A DNA stretch of 64,000 bases from Bacteroidales bacterium (lineage in GTDB: Bacteria; Bacteroidota; Bacteroidia; Bacteroidales; F082), in NCBI GenBank assembly GCA_016936505.1, contig JAFGXS010000052.1, forward strand, positions 62,001-126,000, written 5' to 3'. The notes under the pieces were generated by a model, which worked only from the letters and a program-made list of their open reading frames with translations, was not told the origin of the DNA and did no database searches. Below are positions 26,447-34,850 of this stretch, one piece after another; within the stretch, counting starts at the first letter, position 1; each line of letters starts with the position of its first letter. Made by a program: the position numbers and the translations under genes.

Positions 26447-26565
26447 GATATTAGGGTATAATAATCTATATATCTGATTGTTACCAAAATCATAATCTTA
26501 AAAAATAATAAAACAATATTATAAATGTTGTTTGTTTTAAATATTAAAATACTTTTGCTTACATT
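26447..26565 (+). other. intergenic stretch between ppk2 and the arg leader
   Basis: First part of the 305-base gap before the arg operon. I see no terminator for ppk2 and no structured RNA here, only AT-rich sequence leading into the promoter at 26528-26557. The rest of the gap holds the leader ORF and attenuator described separately. Confidence 0.5.
26528..26557 (+). promoter_or_regulatory. promoter of the arginine operon
   Basis: TTG (26528-26530), exactly 19 bases, then TACTTTTG (26550-26557) matches the Bacteroidota promoter. Transcription should begin near 26564, only a few bases before the leader ORF ATG at 26566. Confidence 0.65.
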
Positions 26566-26676
26566 ATGAATAAGGCAAACACACAAATTATTCCCATATC
26601 TCAGCATTTCGCTGTTGAGCATTTAGTGTGTTCGTTAGTATTTTCATTTAGGCATCCCAGGCGCCTTAGGGCGTAA
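26566..26676 (+). CDS. arginine leader peptide (putative attenuator peptide)
   Basis: A 36-codon ORF in the otherwise empty gap before the arg operon. It starts MNKANTQIIPISQ and ends SFRHPRRLRA then TAA (26674-26676). Four of its last eight codons are Arg (AGG at 26650, AGG at 26659, CGC at 26662, AGG at 26668). The stop codon lies 9 bases before an intrinsic terminator. This is the layout of classical amino-acid attenuators (as in trp, his and leu leaders), where ribosome stalling at scarce-amino-acid codons prevents the terminator. The transcript also folds AACACAC (26578-26584) with GTGTGTT (26626-26632), and CTCAGCA (26600-26606) with TGTTGAG (26613-26619). Expression is not proven. Confidence 0.72.
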   Translation: MNKANTQIIPISQHFAVEHLVCSLVFSFRHPRRLRA

Positions 26677-26685
26677 TATCATTTT

Positions 26686-26711
26686 GCGGAGTTATGCACT
26701 CTGCTTTTTTT
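26686..26711 (+). terminator. attenuator terminator of the arg operon
   Basis: GCGGAGT (26686-26692) pairs with ACTCTGC (26698-26704) over a TATGC loop (7 bp, one G-U) and is followed by seven T residues. It lies between the Arg-rich leader ORF and the first structural gene, where only a regulated terminator makes sense. Confidence 0.8.
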
Positions 26712-26751
26712 CAACTTTTTTTATTTACAATTTTATTTAATAATTACTGAT

Positions 26752-27420
26752 ATGAAGGTAATTGTTTCTGTGGCTGATGAAAGCCACGAAAAGTTCGCAC
26801 AAGATGTGTGCACAATGATTGAAGATGCTGCCCGTTTAAGGGGAACCGGAATAGCAAAGAGAGAACCGGAATACATCAATAAAAAAATTCAGGAAGGAAA
26901 AGCTGTCATCGCAATGGACGGTGAAGAAGTAGTTGGTTTTTGCTATATAGAAAGTTGGCAGGGACAAAAATTTGTAGCAAACTCAGGTTTAATAGTCCAT
27001 CCTGATTATCGTGAAACAGGATTAGCCAAGCAAATTAAAACCAAAACATTTGAGCTTTCCAGAAAAAAGTTTCCTGAGGCCAAGATTTTTGGTATTACAA
27101 CCAGTCTTGCCGTGATGAAAATTAATTCGGAACTGGGTTATAAACCTGTTACGTTTTCAGAACTTACTGAAGATGAAACTTTTTGGAAAGGTTGTCAAAG
27201 TTGCACAAACTATGATATTTTAATGCGTACAAACCGTAAAATGTGTCTGTGTACAGGAATGGTATGTGATCCTAACAGTTTAGCTACACTTCCCAAAGAG
27301 AAAGAAAAAAGAGGAGCTATTCGGTGGAAACAATTTAAGACATTTCTGGCCAATCAAAAACCAGTCTCACATCTTAAGAATTCGGTATATCCAAAAATTA
27401 ACAAAATATTAAACAAATGA
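26752..27420 (+). CDS. GNAT acyltransferase of the arg operon (probable N-acylglutamate synthase)
   Basis: A 222-residue GNAT protein, first gene of the arginine operon. The acyl-CoA site is visible as FVANSGLIVHPDYRETGLAKQIKTKTFELSRKKFPEAKIFGITTS. By position it should acylate glutamate in step one, filling the ArgA role; Bacteroidota are known to use N-succinyl rather than N-acetyl intermediates at the transcarbamylase step, so the donor may be succinyl-CoA. An unusual Cys cluster follows the GNAT core: C148, C151, C165, C167, C172. It overlaps argG by 4 bases (ATGA). Role inferred from operon position. Confidence 0.75.
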   Translation: MKVIVSVADESHEKFAQDVCTMIEDAARLRGTGIAKREPEYINKKIQEGKAVIAMDGEEVVGFCYIESWQGQKFVANSGLIVHPDYRETGLAKQIKTKTFELSRKKFPEAKIFGITTSLAVMKINSELGYKPVTFSELTEDETFWKGCQSCTNYDILMRTNRKMCLCTGMVCDPNSLATLPKEKEKRGAIRWKQFKTFLANQKPVSHLKNSVYPKINKILNK

Positions 27421-28604
27421 GTAAAAAGAAAGTATTACTGGCCTTTAGCGGAGGACTCGATACCTCTTTTTGTGTTTTATATCTGAAACATGAAAAAAAT
27501 CTTGAGGTTCATACAGCAATTGTTAATACCGGTGGCTTTACACCTGAAGATGAGAAAAAAATTGAAGAACATGCATTCAGATTGGGTTCAAAATCACATA
27601 AAACCATTGATGGCACAGGTGATTTTTATGACAATATTGTCAAATACCTGATTTTTGGTAATGTTCTAAAAAACAATACTTATCCGCTTTCAGTAAGTGC
27701 AGAGCGGGTATTTCAGGCCAAATCACTGGCAGAATATGCTGTTTCCATCGGTGCGGATTACATTGCACATGGTAGCACTGGTGCAGGAAATGATCAAATT
27801 CGTTTCGATTTGGTTTTTCAATTGCTTGCTCCAGAGTTGGAGATTCTAACTCCAATTCGCGATCTGCAACTTTCCCGTCAGCAGGAAACAGATTATTTAT
27901 CGAATCATGGAATTAAAATTGATGCTCAGATTTCAAAGTATTCTCTGAATAAAGGATTGTGGGGAACCAGTATTGGGGGCAAAGAAACGCTTACTTCCAA
28001 TGAGCCGCTTCCTGAAGAAGCATACGAAAATCATCTTTCAGAAAGTGAATCAAAAACATTCACTCTCTCTTTTAAAAACGGCGAACCCGAAGCTTTGAAT
28101 GGAAAAAAATTGGGAGCTGTTAAAATTATTCAGCAAATAGAGGAGTGGGCTGCTCCTTATGCCATCGGCCGTGATATGCATACCGGTGACACGATTATCG
28201 GAATTAAAGGGCGTATTGGTTTTGAGGCAGCAGCAGCATCCATTATTATTAAAGCGCACCATGTACTGGAGAAACATACTTTGACCAAATGGCAGCTTTA
28301 CTGGAAAGAGCAGCTATCCAACTGGTACGGAATGTTTCTGCATGAATCTCAATTTTTTGATCCTGTAATGAGAAATATTGAAACATTTCTGTCAGATAGT
28401 CAATTAAATGTAACAGGTGATGTGAAAGTTGCTTTATATCCATACCGGTTTAAAATTTTGGGAATTGAATCACAACATGATTTAATGAATCCTGAATTCG
28501 GGCATTATGGAGAAATCAATAAAGCCTGGACGGGTGAAGATGTAAAAGGTTTTGTAAAAATACTGGCCAACCCTGTAAAAATATATCAAAATGTAAACAA
28601 ATGA
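27417..28604 (+). CDS. argG: argininosuccinate synthase
   Basis: ATP-dependent condensation of citrulline and aspartate. The 395 residues have the PP-loop LLAFSGGLDTSFCVLYL (about 6-22), YIAHGSTGAGNDQIRFD, LTPIRDLQLSRQQE and YSLNKGLWGTSIGGKE. ATGA overlaps join it to the GNAT gene upstream and argC downstream, so the first three genes are translationally coupled. Confidence 0.95.
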   Translation: MSKKKVLLAFSGGLDTSFCVLYLKHEKNLEVHTAIVNTGGFTPEDEKKIEEHAFRLGSKSHKTIDGTGDFYDNIVKYLIFGNVLKNNTYPLSVSAERVFQAKSLAEYAVSIGADYIAHGSTGAGNDQIRFDLVFQLLAPELEILTPIRDLQLSRQQETDYLSNHGIKIDAQISKYSLNKGLWGTSIGGKETLTSNEPLPEEAYENHLSESESKTFTLSFKNGEPEALNGKKLGAVKIIQQIEEWAAPYAIGRDMHTGDTIIGIKGRIGFEAAAASIIIKAHHVLEKHTLTKWQLYWKEQLSNWYGMFLHESQFFDPVMRNIETFLSDSQLNVTGDVKVALYPYRFKILGIESQHDLMNPEFGHYGEINKAWTGEDVKGFVKILANPVKIYQNVNK

Positions 28605-29578
28605 TAAAAGCCGGAATTATAGGAGGAACAGGATATGTAGCGGGTGAGCTCATCCGAATTCTTTTGCAACATCCTGAAGTTAACCTGGAATTTGTCTACA
28701 GCCATTCGCAGGCTGGCAAAAAAGTAAACGGAGTGCACCAGGATTTGTTCACCGCTAAGGAACTAAACTTTAGTGATTCAGTTTCTGATGATGTTGATGT
28801 ACTGTTTTTAAGCCTGGGGCACGGTATTTCAAAGAAGTGGCTGCTAGAAAATAATATTTCTTTATCCACTAAAATAATTGATATGAGCAATGATTTTCGC
28901 TTAAAAAAAGATGCTCAATTCAGTTCAAGAAACTTTGTTTACGGTTTACCAGAAGTGTACAAGAACCAGATTATTCCTTCTATTTCTATTGCAAATCCGG
29001 GCTGTTTTGCTACAGCTATTCAATTGGGACTTTTGCCTCTGGCAGCTGAACACAAGCTTCAAAATAGTGTCCATATTCAAGGGATAACAGGATCTACAGG
29101 AGCAGGGAACCAGTTTCAAGAAACAACACATTTCAGCTGGAGAAACAATAATATCTCCGTTTATAAACCTTTTGTTCATCAGCATTTAGGTGAAATAGGA
29201 GAGACGATTAGCAGATTGCAACCCAACTTTTCACAAGAGCTGAATTTTATCCCCATACGTGGTGATTTCACCCGTGGCATTTTTGTTTCCGTTTATACAG
29301 ATACAGAATTAAAGGAAAATGAATTAGCTGATTTATATCAGGATTTCTATCAGAATGCTCCATTTTCTTTTGTGAGTGAGACTCCTATCCATATGAAACA
29401 AATAGTAAATACCAATTACGGATTATTGCATGTGGAAAAGTTGAATGGCAAGGCTTTGGTTACTGTTGCCATTGACAATCTTTTAAAAGGAGCAGCAGGA
29501 CAGGCTGTGGAAAATATGAATTTAATGTTTGGTTTCAATCAGGATGAAGGATTGAAATTTAAGGCAAACTTTTTTTAA
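28601..29578 (+). CDS. argC: N-acyl-gamma-glutamyl-phosphate reductase
   Basis: The NADPH-dependent third step of arginine biosynthesis. The 325 residues start AGIIGGTGYVAGELIRILLQHPEV (nucleotide fold). The active-site Cys is in IANPGCFATAIQLGLLPL, and the HQHLGEI and NNLLKGAAGQAVENMNLMFG-like ending of the family is present. It overlaps argG by 4 bases and is followed 10 bases later by proC. Confidence 0.94.
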   Translation: MIKAGIIGGTGYVAGELIRILLQHPEVNLEFVYSHSQAGKKVNGVHQDLFTAKELNFSDSVSDDVDVLFLSLGHGISKKWLLENNISLSTKIIDMSNDFRLKKDAQFSSRNFVYGLPEVYKNQIIPSISIANPGCFATAIQLGLLPLAAEHKLQNSVHIQGITGSTGAGNQFQETTHFSWRNNNISVYKPFVHQHLGEIGETISRLQPNFSQELNFIPIRGDFTRGIFVSVYTDTELKENELADLYQDFYQNAPFSFVSETPIHMKQIVNTNYGLLHVEKLNGKALVTVAIDNLLKGAAGQAVENMNLMFGFNQDEGLKFKANFF

Positions 29579-29588
29579 TAAATAGATT

Positions 29589-30401
29589 ATGGAACAGATT
29601 AAAATTGCCATCATTGGTACAGGAAACCTTGGACTTTCCATCGTTAAGGGACTATTACAATCGGACTTAAAGGATAAAGTAAAAATTATCGCTACCCGGC
29701 GCAAATGGAACAAGTTGCCATTTCCTGAAACAGAACAGCTTTCTTTTACAACCGATAATAAAATGGCTGTGTCACAATCAGATGTGATAATTTTTTCTGT
29801 TCAACCCGAACAGTTTGACGCTATTGCTTTGGAAGTAAAATCATTGTTGAAAGAAAAGGTTATAATTTCTACTATTACTGGGCTCACATTGAAAGGACTA
29901 AAGGAACAACTGGGTTCTCATTTGAAACTGGTACGTTCCATGCCTAATACGGCAATTGGTGTTAGCCAATCAATGACTTGTTTAAGCCATAATGGAGATG
30001 AGGAGAGTGCTAAAGCAGCTCAGAATATTTTCAATTGTTTAGGCAAAACGCTCATCATTGAAGATGAATTAATGCAGGCAGCTACAGTGCTGGGGGCCAG
30101 TGGAATTGCTTTTTGGATGCGATTAATCCGTGCTACAACTCAAGGCGGAATTCAGCTTGGATTTGATGCTCAAGAAGCCAAATTCATTGCGGTACAAACC
30201 TGTCTGGGAGCTGCCAGTATTCTGGAATCTGACGAAAATATTCATCCTGAAAGTGAAATTGATAGAGTAACCACTCCAAAGGGCTGCACAATTAAAGGTC
30301 TCAATCAAATGGAACATGAGGGGATGAGTTCCGCGCTGATTCACGGACTGGTATCTTCGTATGAAATGATTACAGAAATCAAAGACAAAATTGAAAAGTA
30401 A
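29589..30401 (+). CDS. proC: pyrroline-5-carboxylate reductase
   Basis: NADPH-dependent reduction of P5C to proline. The 270 residues have the N-terminal IAIIGTGNLGLSIVKGLLQS dinucleotide site, VRSMPNTAIGVSQSMTCL and the C-terminal dimer helices with VTTPKGCTIKGLNQMEHEGMSSALIHGL. Its place between argC and argD is typical of Bacteroidota arg operons, tying proline and arginine synthesis. The ATG of argD overlaps its stop by one base. A side role on arginine intermediates cannot be excluded. Confidence 0.92.
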   Translation: MEQIKIAIIGTGNLGLSIVKGLLQSDLKDKVKIIATRRKWNKLPFPETEQLSFTTDNKMAVSQSDVIIFSVQPEQFDAIALEVKSLLKEKVIISTITGLTLKGLKEQLGSHLKLVRSMPNTAIGVSQSMTCLSHNGDEESAKAAQNIFNCLGKTLIIEDELMQAATVLGASGIAFWMRLIRATTQGGIQLGFDAQEAKFIAVQTCLGAASILESDENIHPESEIDRVTTPKGCTIKGLNQMEHEGMSSALIHGLVSSYEMITEIKDKIEK

Positions 30402-31537
30402 TGAAATTATTTGATGTATATCCACGTTTTGATGTCACTTTAGAAAGAGCTGAAGGTGTTTTTGTTTATGATAAAAATGGAAAGAAATACCTTGATCTTT
30501 ATGGCGGTCACGGTGTGATATCAATCGGGCATACTCATCCTGTTTATGTGAACAAGCTTAAAAAACAGCTTGATAAAATGGTATTTTACTCTAATTCCGT
30601 TGACTTACCTATTCAGGATGAATTGGCTGAAAAACTGGGCAACCAGTCAGGTTATCCTGATTATGATTTATTTTTATGTAATTCCGGAGCTGAAGCCAAC
30701 GAAAATGCACTGAAACTGGCTTCATTTCACAATGGTAAGAAGAAAATAATTGCTTTTAACAAAAGCTTCCACGGACGCACATCGGCTGCAGTTTCAGTAA
30801 CAGACAATCCAAAATTGTCAGCCCCCATCAATCGGGATGGATTTGAAGTTGAATTCATTGAACTGAATAATGAAACAACTCTTAAGCAAAGCCTCCAGAA
30901 AAATAATGTTTGTGCTGTTATTGTCGAAGGAATTCAGGGAGTAGGGGGATTGGATGCGCCATCAGAAGCCTTTTTAAAGACGTTGTCTGATTTTACCAGA
31001 AAGAACAATGCGTTACTTATTCTGGATGAAATTCAGAGCGGATACGGACGTTCTGGAAAGTTTTTTGCTCATCAGTATGCCGGAATAAAACCTGATTTAA
31101 TTACTGTTGCAAAAGGTATGGGAAATGGTTTCCCTGTTGCAGGAGTGCTTATCAGTCCTGAAATTAATGGGAAAAGCGGAATGCTGGGAACAACTTTTGG
31201 TGGTAATCCGTTTGCCTGTGCGGCAGGACTTGCTGTTCTTGAAGTACTGGAAAATGAAAACTTGATGCAAAATGTAAACAATGTAAGTTCTTATTTATTG
31301 AAAGAGCTTAAGCAAATACCTCAAATTAAAAAGATTAAAGGCAAAGGCCTGATGATGGGAGTGGAGTTTGATTTTCCTGTTGCTGACCTTAGAAAGAAAC
31401 TTTTGTTTGAGCATCAGATTCTTACGGGATCATCGTCAAATCCAAATCTAATCCGTATTTTACCGCCTCTTTCAATAAAAACTGAACAAATCAGTGCTTA
31501 TCCTGCAGCATTGAAACAGGTGATGTCAGAACAATAA
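30401..31537 (+). CDS. argD: N-acylornithine aminotransferase
   Basis: A PLP aminotransferase making N-acylornithine from the semialdehyde. The 378 residues have GGHGVISIGHTHP, FLCNSGAEANENALKLA, the PLP-phosphate region SFHGRTSAAVSVT, LLILDEIQSGYGRSGKFF and the PLP-binding Lys in ITVAKGMGNGFPVA, then GTTFGGNPFACAAGLAVLEV. Acetyl versus succinyl substrate cannot be read from the sequence. Coupled to proC by TAATG and followed 9 bases later by argB. Confidence 0.92.
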   Translation: MKLFDVYPRFDVTLERAEGVFVYDKNGKKYLDLYGGHGVISIGHTHPVYVNKLKKQLDKMVFYSNSVDLPIQDELAEKLGNQSGYPDYDLFLCNSGAEANENALKLASFHNGKKKIIAFNKSFHGRTSAAVSVTDNPKLSAPINRDGFEVEFIELNNETTLKQSLQKNNVCAVIVEGIQGVGGLDAPSEAFLKTLSDFTRKNNALLILDEIQSGYGRSGKFFAHQYAGIKPDLITVAKGMGNGFPVAGVLISPEINGKSGMLGTTFGGNPFACAAGLAVLEVLENENLMQNVNNVSSYLLKELKQIPQIKKIKGKGLMMGVEFDFPVADLRKKLLFEHQILTGSSSNPNLIRILPPLSIKTEQISAYPAALKQVMSEQ

Positions 31538-31546
31538 ATTTGAGAA

Positions 31547-32323
31547 ATGAAGAAACTTAAGATAGTCAAAATCGGAGGAAATGTACTGGACTCAGACAAG
31601 TTACTGGATGAATTCCTCGAAGGATTCTCTGCACTGAAAGGGCCAAAGATTCTTGTTCATGGGGGTGGAAAAATGGCCACCGAAGTGAGTAAGAAATTAG
31701 GAATCACATCTCAGGTAAAAGATGGACGCAGAATCACTTCAGAATCTGATCTTCAGGTTGTTACCATGGTATATGCCGGATGGCTTAATAAAAATCTTGT
31801 GGCTCAGCTTCATTATAAAGGTTGTCAGGCTGTGGGATTATCGGGTGCTGATGCAAATACTATTTTATCTGAGAAACGTCCGGTTCAGGAGATTGACTAC
31901 GGTTGGGTAGGGGACATTAAAAAAATCAACGGACTATGGATATCTCTGATTCTTGAGCAAGGGTTATCTCCGGTATTCAGTGCCATAACTCACGATGGAA
32001 ATGGACATTTATTAAATACAAATGCTGATACTATTGCGGCAGAAATGGCGGTAGGTATGAGTTCTTTTTATGAAACCGAACTAATCTACATTTTTGAAAA
32101 AAAAGGGGTACTTTCGAACATTGATGATGAAAATTCTGTTATTGAGGAACTGAGTTACAAAAACTATGAAGAAGGCAAATCATCCGGAACTATCCATGCT
32201 GGAATGTTGCCCAAGCTGCATAATGGCTTCAATGCATTAAAAAGAAATGTAAATTCTGTTAAGATTGCGGATCAGTCGATATTGAATTCTGAATCAGGGC
32301 AGTGTACACAATTGATTTTATGA
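31547..32323 (+). CDS. argB: N-acylglutamate kinase
   Basis: An amino-acid kinase family member of 258 residues phosphorylating N-acylglutamate. Motifs are IVKIGGNVLD, ILVHGGGKMATEVSKKLG, GLSGADANTILSEKR, GWVGDIKKING, HLLNTNADTIAAEMAVG and SSGTIHAGMLPKLHNGFNAL. The absence of the long N-terminal helix argues against the arginine-inhibited hexameric form, so feedback may act elsewhere; this is an inference. The ATGA at 32320 starts argE. Confidence 0.93.
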   Translation: MKKLKIVKIGGNVLDSDKLLDEFLEGFSALKGPKILVHGGGKMATEVSKKLGITSQVKDGRRITSESDLQVVTMVYAGWLNKNLVAQLHYKGCQAVGLSGADANTILSEKRPVQEIDYGWVGDIKKINGLWISLILEQGLSPVFSAITHDGNGHLLNTNADTIAAEMAVGMSSFYETELIYIFEKKGVLSNIDDENSVIEELSYKNYEEGKSSGTIHAGMLPKLHNGFNALKRNVNSVKIADQSILNSESGQCTQLIL

Positions 32324-33390
32324 ATATGATGCAGAAAGAAAATTTATATAATTCAGCTTTATCATTGTTAAAGCAATTGATTGAAACACAATCTTTTTCA
32401 GGTGAAGAAGATCAGACTGCCGGATTAATCAATACCTGGCTTCAGAATTATGGCGTTAAAACTACAATTACACACAATAATGTTTGGGCCGTAAATAAAT
32501 ATTTTAGTGAGGATAAGCCTACAATCTTACTGAACTCTCACCACGATACGGTCAGACCAAACAAAGGTTATACGCGAACCCCTTTAAAAGCTGAAGAAGA
32601 AAACGGAAAGTTGTTTGGTTTGGGCAGCAACGATGCCGGGGCTCCTTTGGTTTCACTACTCAACACATTTGTTTACTATTATAATAAAACAGATTTGAAA
32701 TATAATCTGGTTATGGCGGCCACCGGTGAAGAAGAAAGTTCTGGCCCACATGGTTTGAATAGTTTAATTAAACAGCTACCGGAAATCGATTTTGCAATTG
32801 TGGGAGAACCCACTCAAATGCAGATGGCCATTGCTGAAAAGGGATTGCTGGTTTTGGACGGATATGCACCCGGAATTGCCGGTCACGCAGCGCATGAAAA
32901 TACTGACAATGCCATTTACAAAGCGTTGGAAGACATTCATTGGATTAAAAATTATCATTTCCAAAAAATTTCCCCCCTGTTAGGAAAGGTTAAAATGACT
33001 GTAACTCAAATTGAAGCCGGTTCTGAACACAATGTAGTTCCGGCAGAATGTCATTTTGTAGTCGATATTCGGGTGAATGAAAACTATCGGAATGAAGAAA
33101 TTTTTGACTTCATTCAAAGCAACACAAAAAGCAATATGGTTGCCCGTTCATTTAATCTGAACCCATCTTTTATATCTGCTGATCATCCGGTTGTTTTGGC
33201 AGGAAAAAAGTGGGGGAGGGAAACCTATGGTTCTCCGACCCTTTCTGATCAATCTGTTTTATCATGCCCGTCATTAAAAATGGGACCTGGAGACTCTACA
33301 AGATCACATCAGGCGGATGAATTTATTTATTTAAATGAATTGAAAGAAGGAATTGATTTATATATCAATATTTTAAGTGAAATTTTGTAA
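32320..33390 (+). CDS. argE: M20 metallopeptidase, N-acyl-citrulline/ornithine deacylase
   Basis: A zinc M20 deacylase of 356 residues that removes the acyl group late in the pathway. Ligands are the His-Asp of LLNSHHDTVRP, Asp in GLGSNDAGAPL, the catalytic Glu pair TGEEESSG and the His in the C-terminal ADEFIYLNEL region. The frame extends to a GTG at 32302, but the ATG at 32320 overlaps the argB stop as ATGA, the same coupling used elsewhere in the operon. With no argJ present, a linear (deacylase) route is indicated. Confidence 0.88.
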   Translation: MNMMQKENLYNSALSLLKQLIETQSFSGEEDQTAGLINTWLQNYGVKTTITHNNVWAVNKYFSEDKPTILLNSHHDTVRPNKGYTRTPLKAEEENGKLFGLGSNDAGAPLVSLLNTFVYYYNKTDLKYNLVMAATGEEESSGPHGLNSLIKQLPEIDFAIVGEPTQMQMAIAEKGLLVLDGYAPGIAGHAAHENTDNAIYKALEDIHWIKNYHFQKISPLLGKVKMTVTQIEAGSEHNVVPAECHFVVDIRVNENYRNEEIFDFIQSNTKSNMVARSFNLNPSFISADHPVVLAGKKWGRETYGSPTLSDQSVLSCPSLKMGPGDSTRSHQADEFIYLNELKEGIDLYINILSEIL

Positions 33391-33415
33391 TTGCATATAC
33401 AAACTATTTTAAGCT

Positions 33416-34699
33416 ATGAAACTCTGGGATAAAGGCTATACAGCAGCACAATGGGTTGAAAAATTTACTGTTGGAAATGATCGTATTTTGGATATGAAAC
33501 TGGCAAAATATGATGTTATAGCCAGCAAAGCTCATGCTCAAATGCTCAATAAAATTAACATTCTCACCAATGAGGAGCTCAAAAGCCTGGTTTCAGCTTT
33601 GGATGAAATCATGAAATCCATTGAAGAAGGCTCTTTTACCATTGAGAAAGAGTTTGAGGATATGCACAGTAAGATCGAGTATATTTTGACTCAAAAGACC
33701 GGAGATGCAGGGAAAAGGATTCACACGGCCCGATCTAGAAATGATCAGGTGCTGGTAGCGCTACACTTGTATGTTAAGGAAGAAGCGAGCCAGATTAAAG
33801 AAATTATGCAGCAATTATTTGACACTTTGCTGGAATTGGCTGAAAAATATAAAGATATATTGTTGCCAGGCTATACACATTTACAGGTAGCAATGCCATC
33901 ATCTTTCGGGCTGTGGTTCTCAGCCTATGCAGAGAGCCTGATTGATGATTTAATCCTGCTGAATGCGGCAGCTCAGGTAACCGACCAAAACCCATTGGGA
34001 TCAGCAGCAGGGTATGGTACTAGTTTTCCTGTTGACAGAACTTACACAACTGAATTAATAGGTTTTAAAACACTTAAATACAATTCAGTAGCGGCTCAGA
34101 TGAGCCGTGGAAAGCTTGAAAAAACACTGGCCTTTGCGTTGGCGTCTGTTTCCGGAACACTATCCAAACTGGCCTCTGATATCATTATGTATATGAACCC
34201 GAATTTTGGATTTTTGAGTTTCCCTAAAGAATTTACAACCGGTTCAAGTATTATGCCTCACAAGCAAAACCCCGATGTTTTTGAGCTACTACGAGCAAGA
34301 AGTAATAAAATCCAAAGCCTGCCTGCTGAAATTATCCTCATGACAAACAATCTCACCAATGGTTATCACCGGGATTTTCAGTTGTTGAAAGAAAGTTTGC
34401 TGCGTTCAGTTGATGAAGTAAAAGAAAATTTGACTGTACTTTGTGATATTTTGCCTGAAGCTCAGCCCAAAGAAGGTATTCTAGATCAGGAAATGTACGA
34501 TCCTATTTTTAGTGTAGAGACTGCAAATCAGTTAGTCCTGAAAGGAATGCCATTCCGTGATGCTTATAAAAAAGTTGGAAAAGAACTAGCTGACGGAAGT
34601 TTTGTTCCTGAAAAAGGTATCGAATATACTCACGAAGGAAGTATTGGAAATTTGTGCTTAAAGGAAATTCGTGAGAAATGGAATAATTTCTATCCATAA
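33416..34699 (+). CDS. argH: argininosuccinate lyase
   Basis: The final step, splitting argininosuccinate into arginine and fumarate. The 427 residues have EFEDMHSKIEYILTQKTGDAGKRIHTARSRNDQV, LPGYTHLQVAMPSSFGLWF and the fumarase-family signature GSSIMPHKQNPDVFELLRAR. It is the last gene of the operon, ended by a bidirectional terminator at 34811-34845. Confidence 0.95.
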   Translation: MKLWDKGYTAAQWVEKFTVGNDRILDMKLAKYDVIASKAHAQMLNKINILTNEELKSLVSALDEIMKSIEEGSFTIEKEFEDMHSKIEYILTQKTGDAGKRIHTARSRNDQVLVALHLYVKEEASQIKEIMQQLFDTLLELAEKYKDILLPGYTHLQVAMPSSFGLWFSAYAESLIDDLILLNAAAQVTDQNPLGSAAGYGTSFPVDRTYTTELIGFKTLKYNSVAAQMSRGKLEKTLAFALASVSGTLSKLASDIIMYMNPNFGFLSFPKEFTTGSSIMPHKQNPDVFELLRARSNKIQSLPAEIILMTNNLTNGYHRDFQLLKESLLRSVDEVKENLTVLCDILPEAQPKEGILDQEMYDPIFSVETANQLVLKGMPFRDAYKKVGKELADGSFVPEKGIEYTHEGSIGNLCLKEIREKWNNFYP

Positions 34700-34810
34700 T
34701 ATTGTGATTTCACTCATATTCTAATTATTTACTTTTCTTCTTTGCAGCCCAGTTGTAATTGGTTAATATTTATTCCTATAATTTATATTATGTTAAATAT
34801 AATTTATAAA

Positions 34811-34850
34811 AAAAGAGAGAAAGTAGTAAATACTTCCTCTCTTTTGAATT
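34811..34850. terminator. bidirectional terminator between argH and the TPR gene
   Basis: AAAAGAGAG (34811-34819) pairs with CTCTCTTTT (34837-34845) and AAGTA pairs with TACTT, with one unpaired base on each side. A- and T-tracts flank it. The remaining 110 bases after argH hold nothing I can name. Confidence 0.85.

Noticed and set aside
26566-26676. Leader ORF as a chance ORF
   Set aside because: Chance was considered, but the promoter, terminator, position before arg genes and Arg-rich end argue together; kept as a finding.
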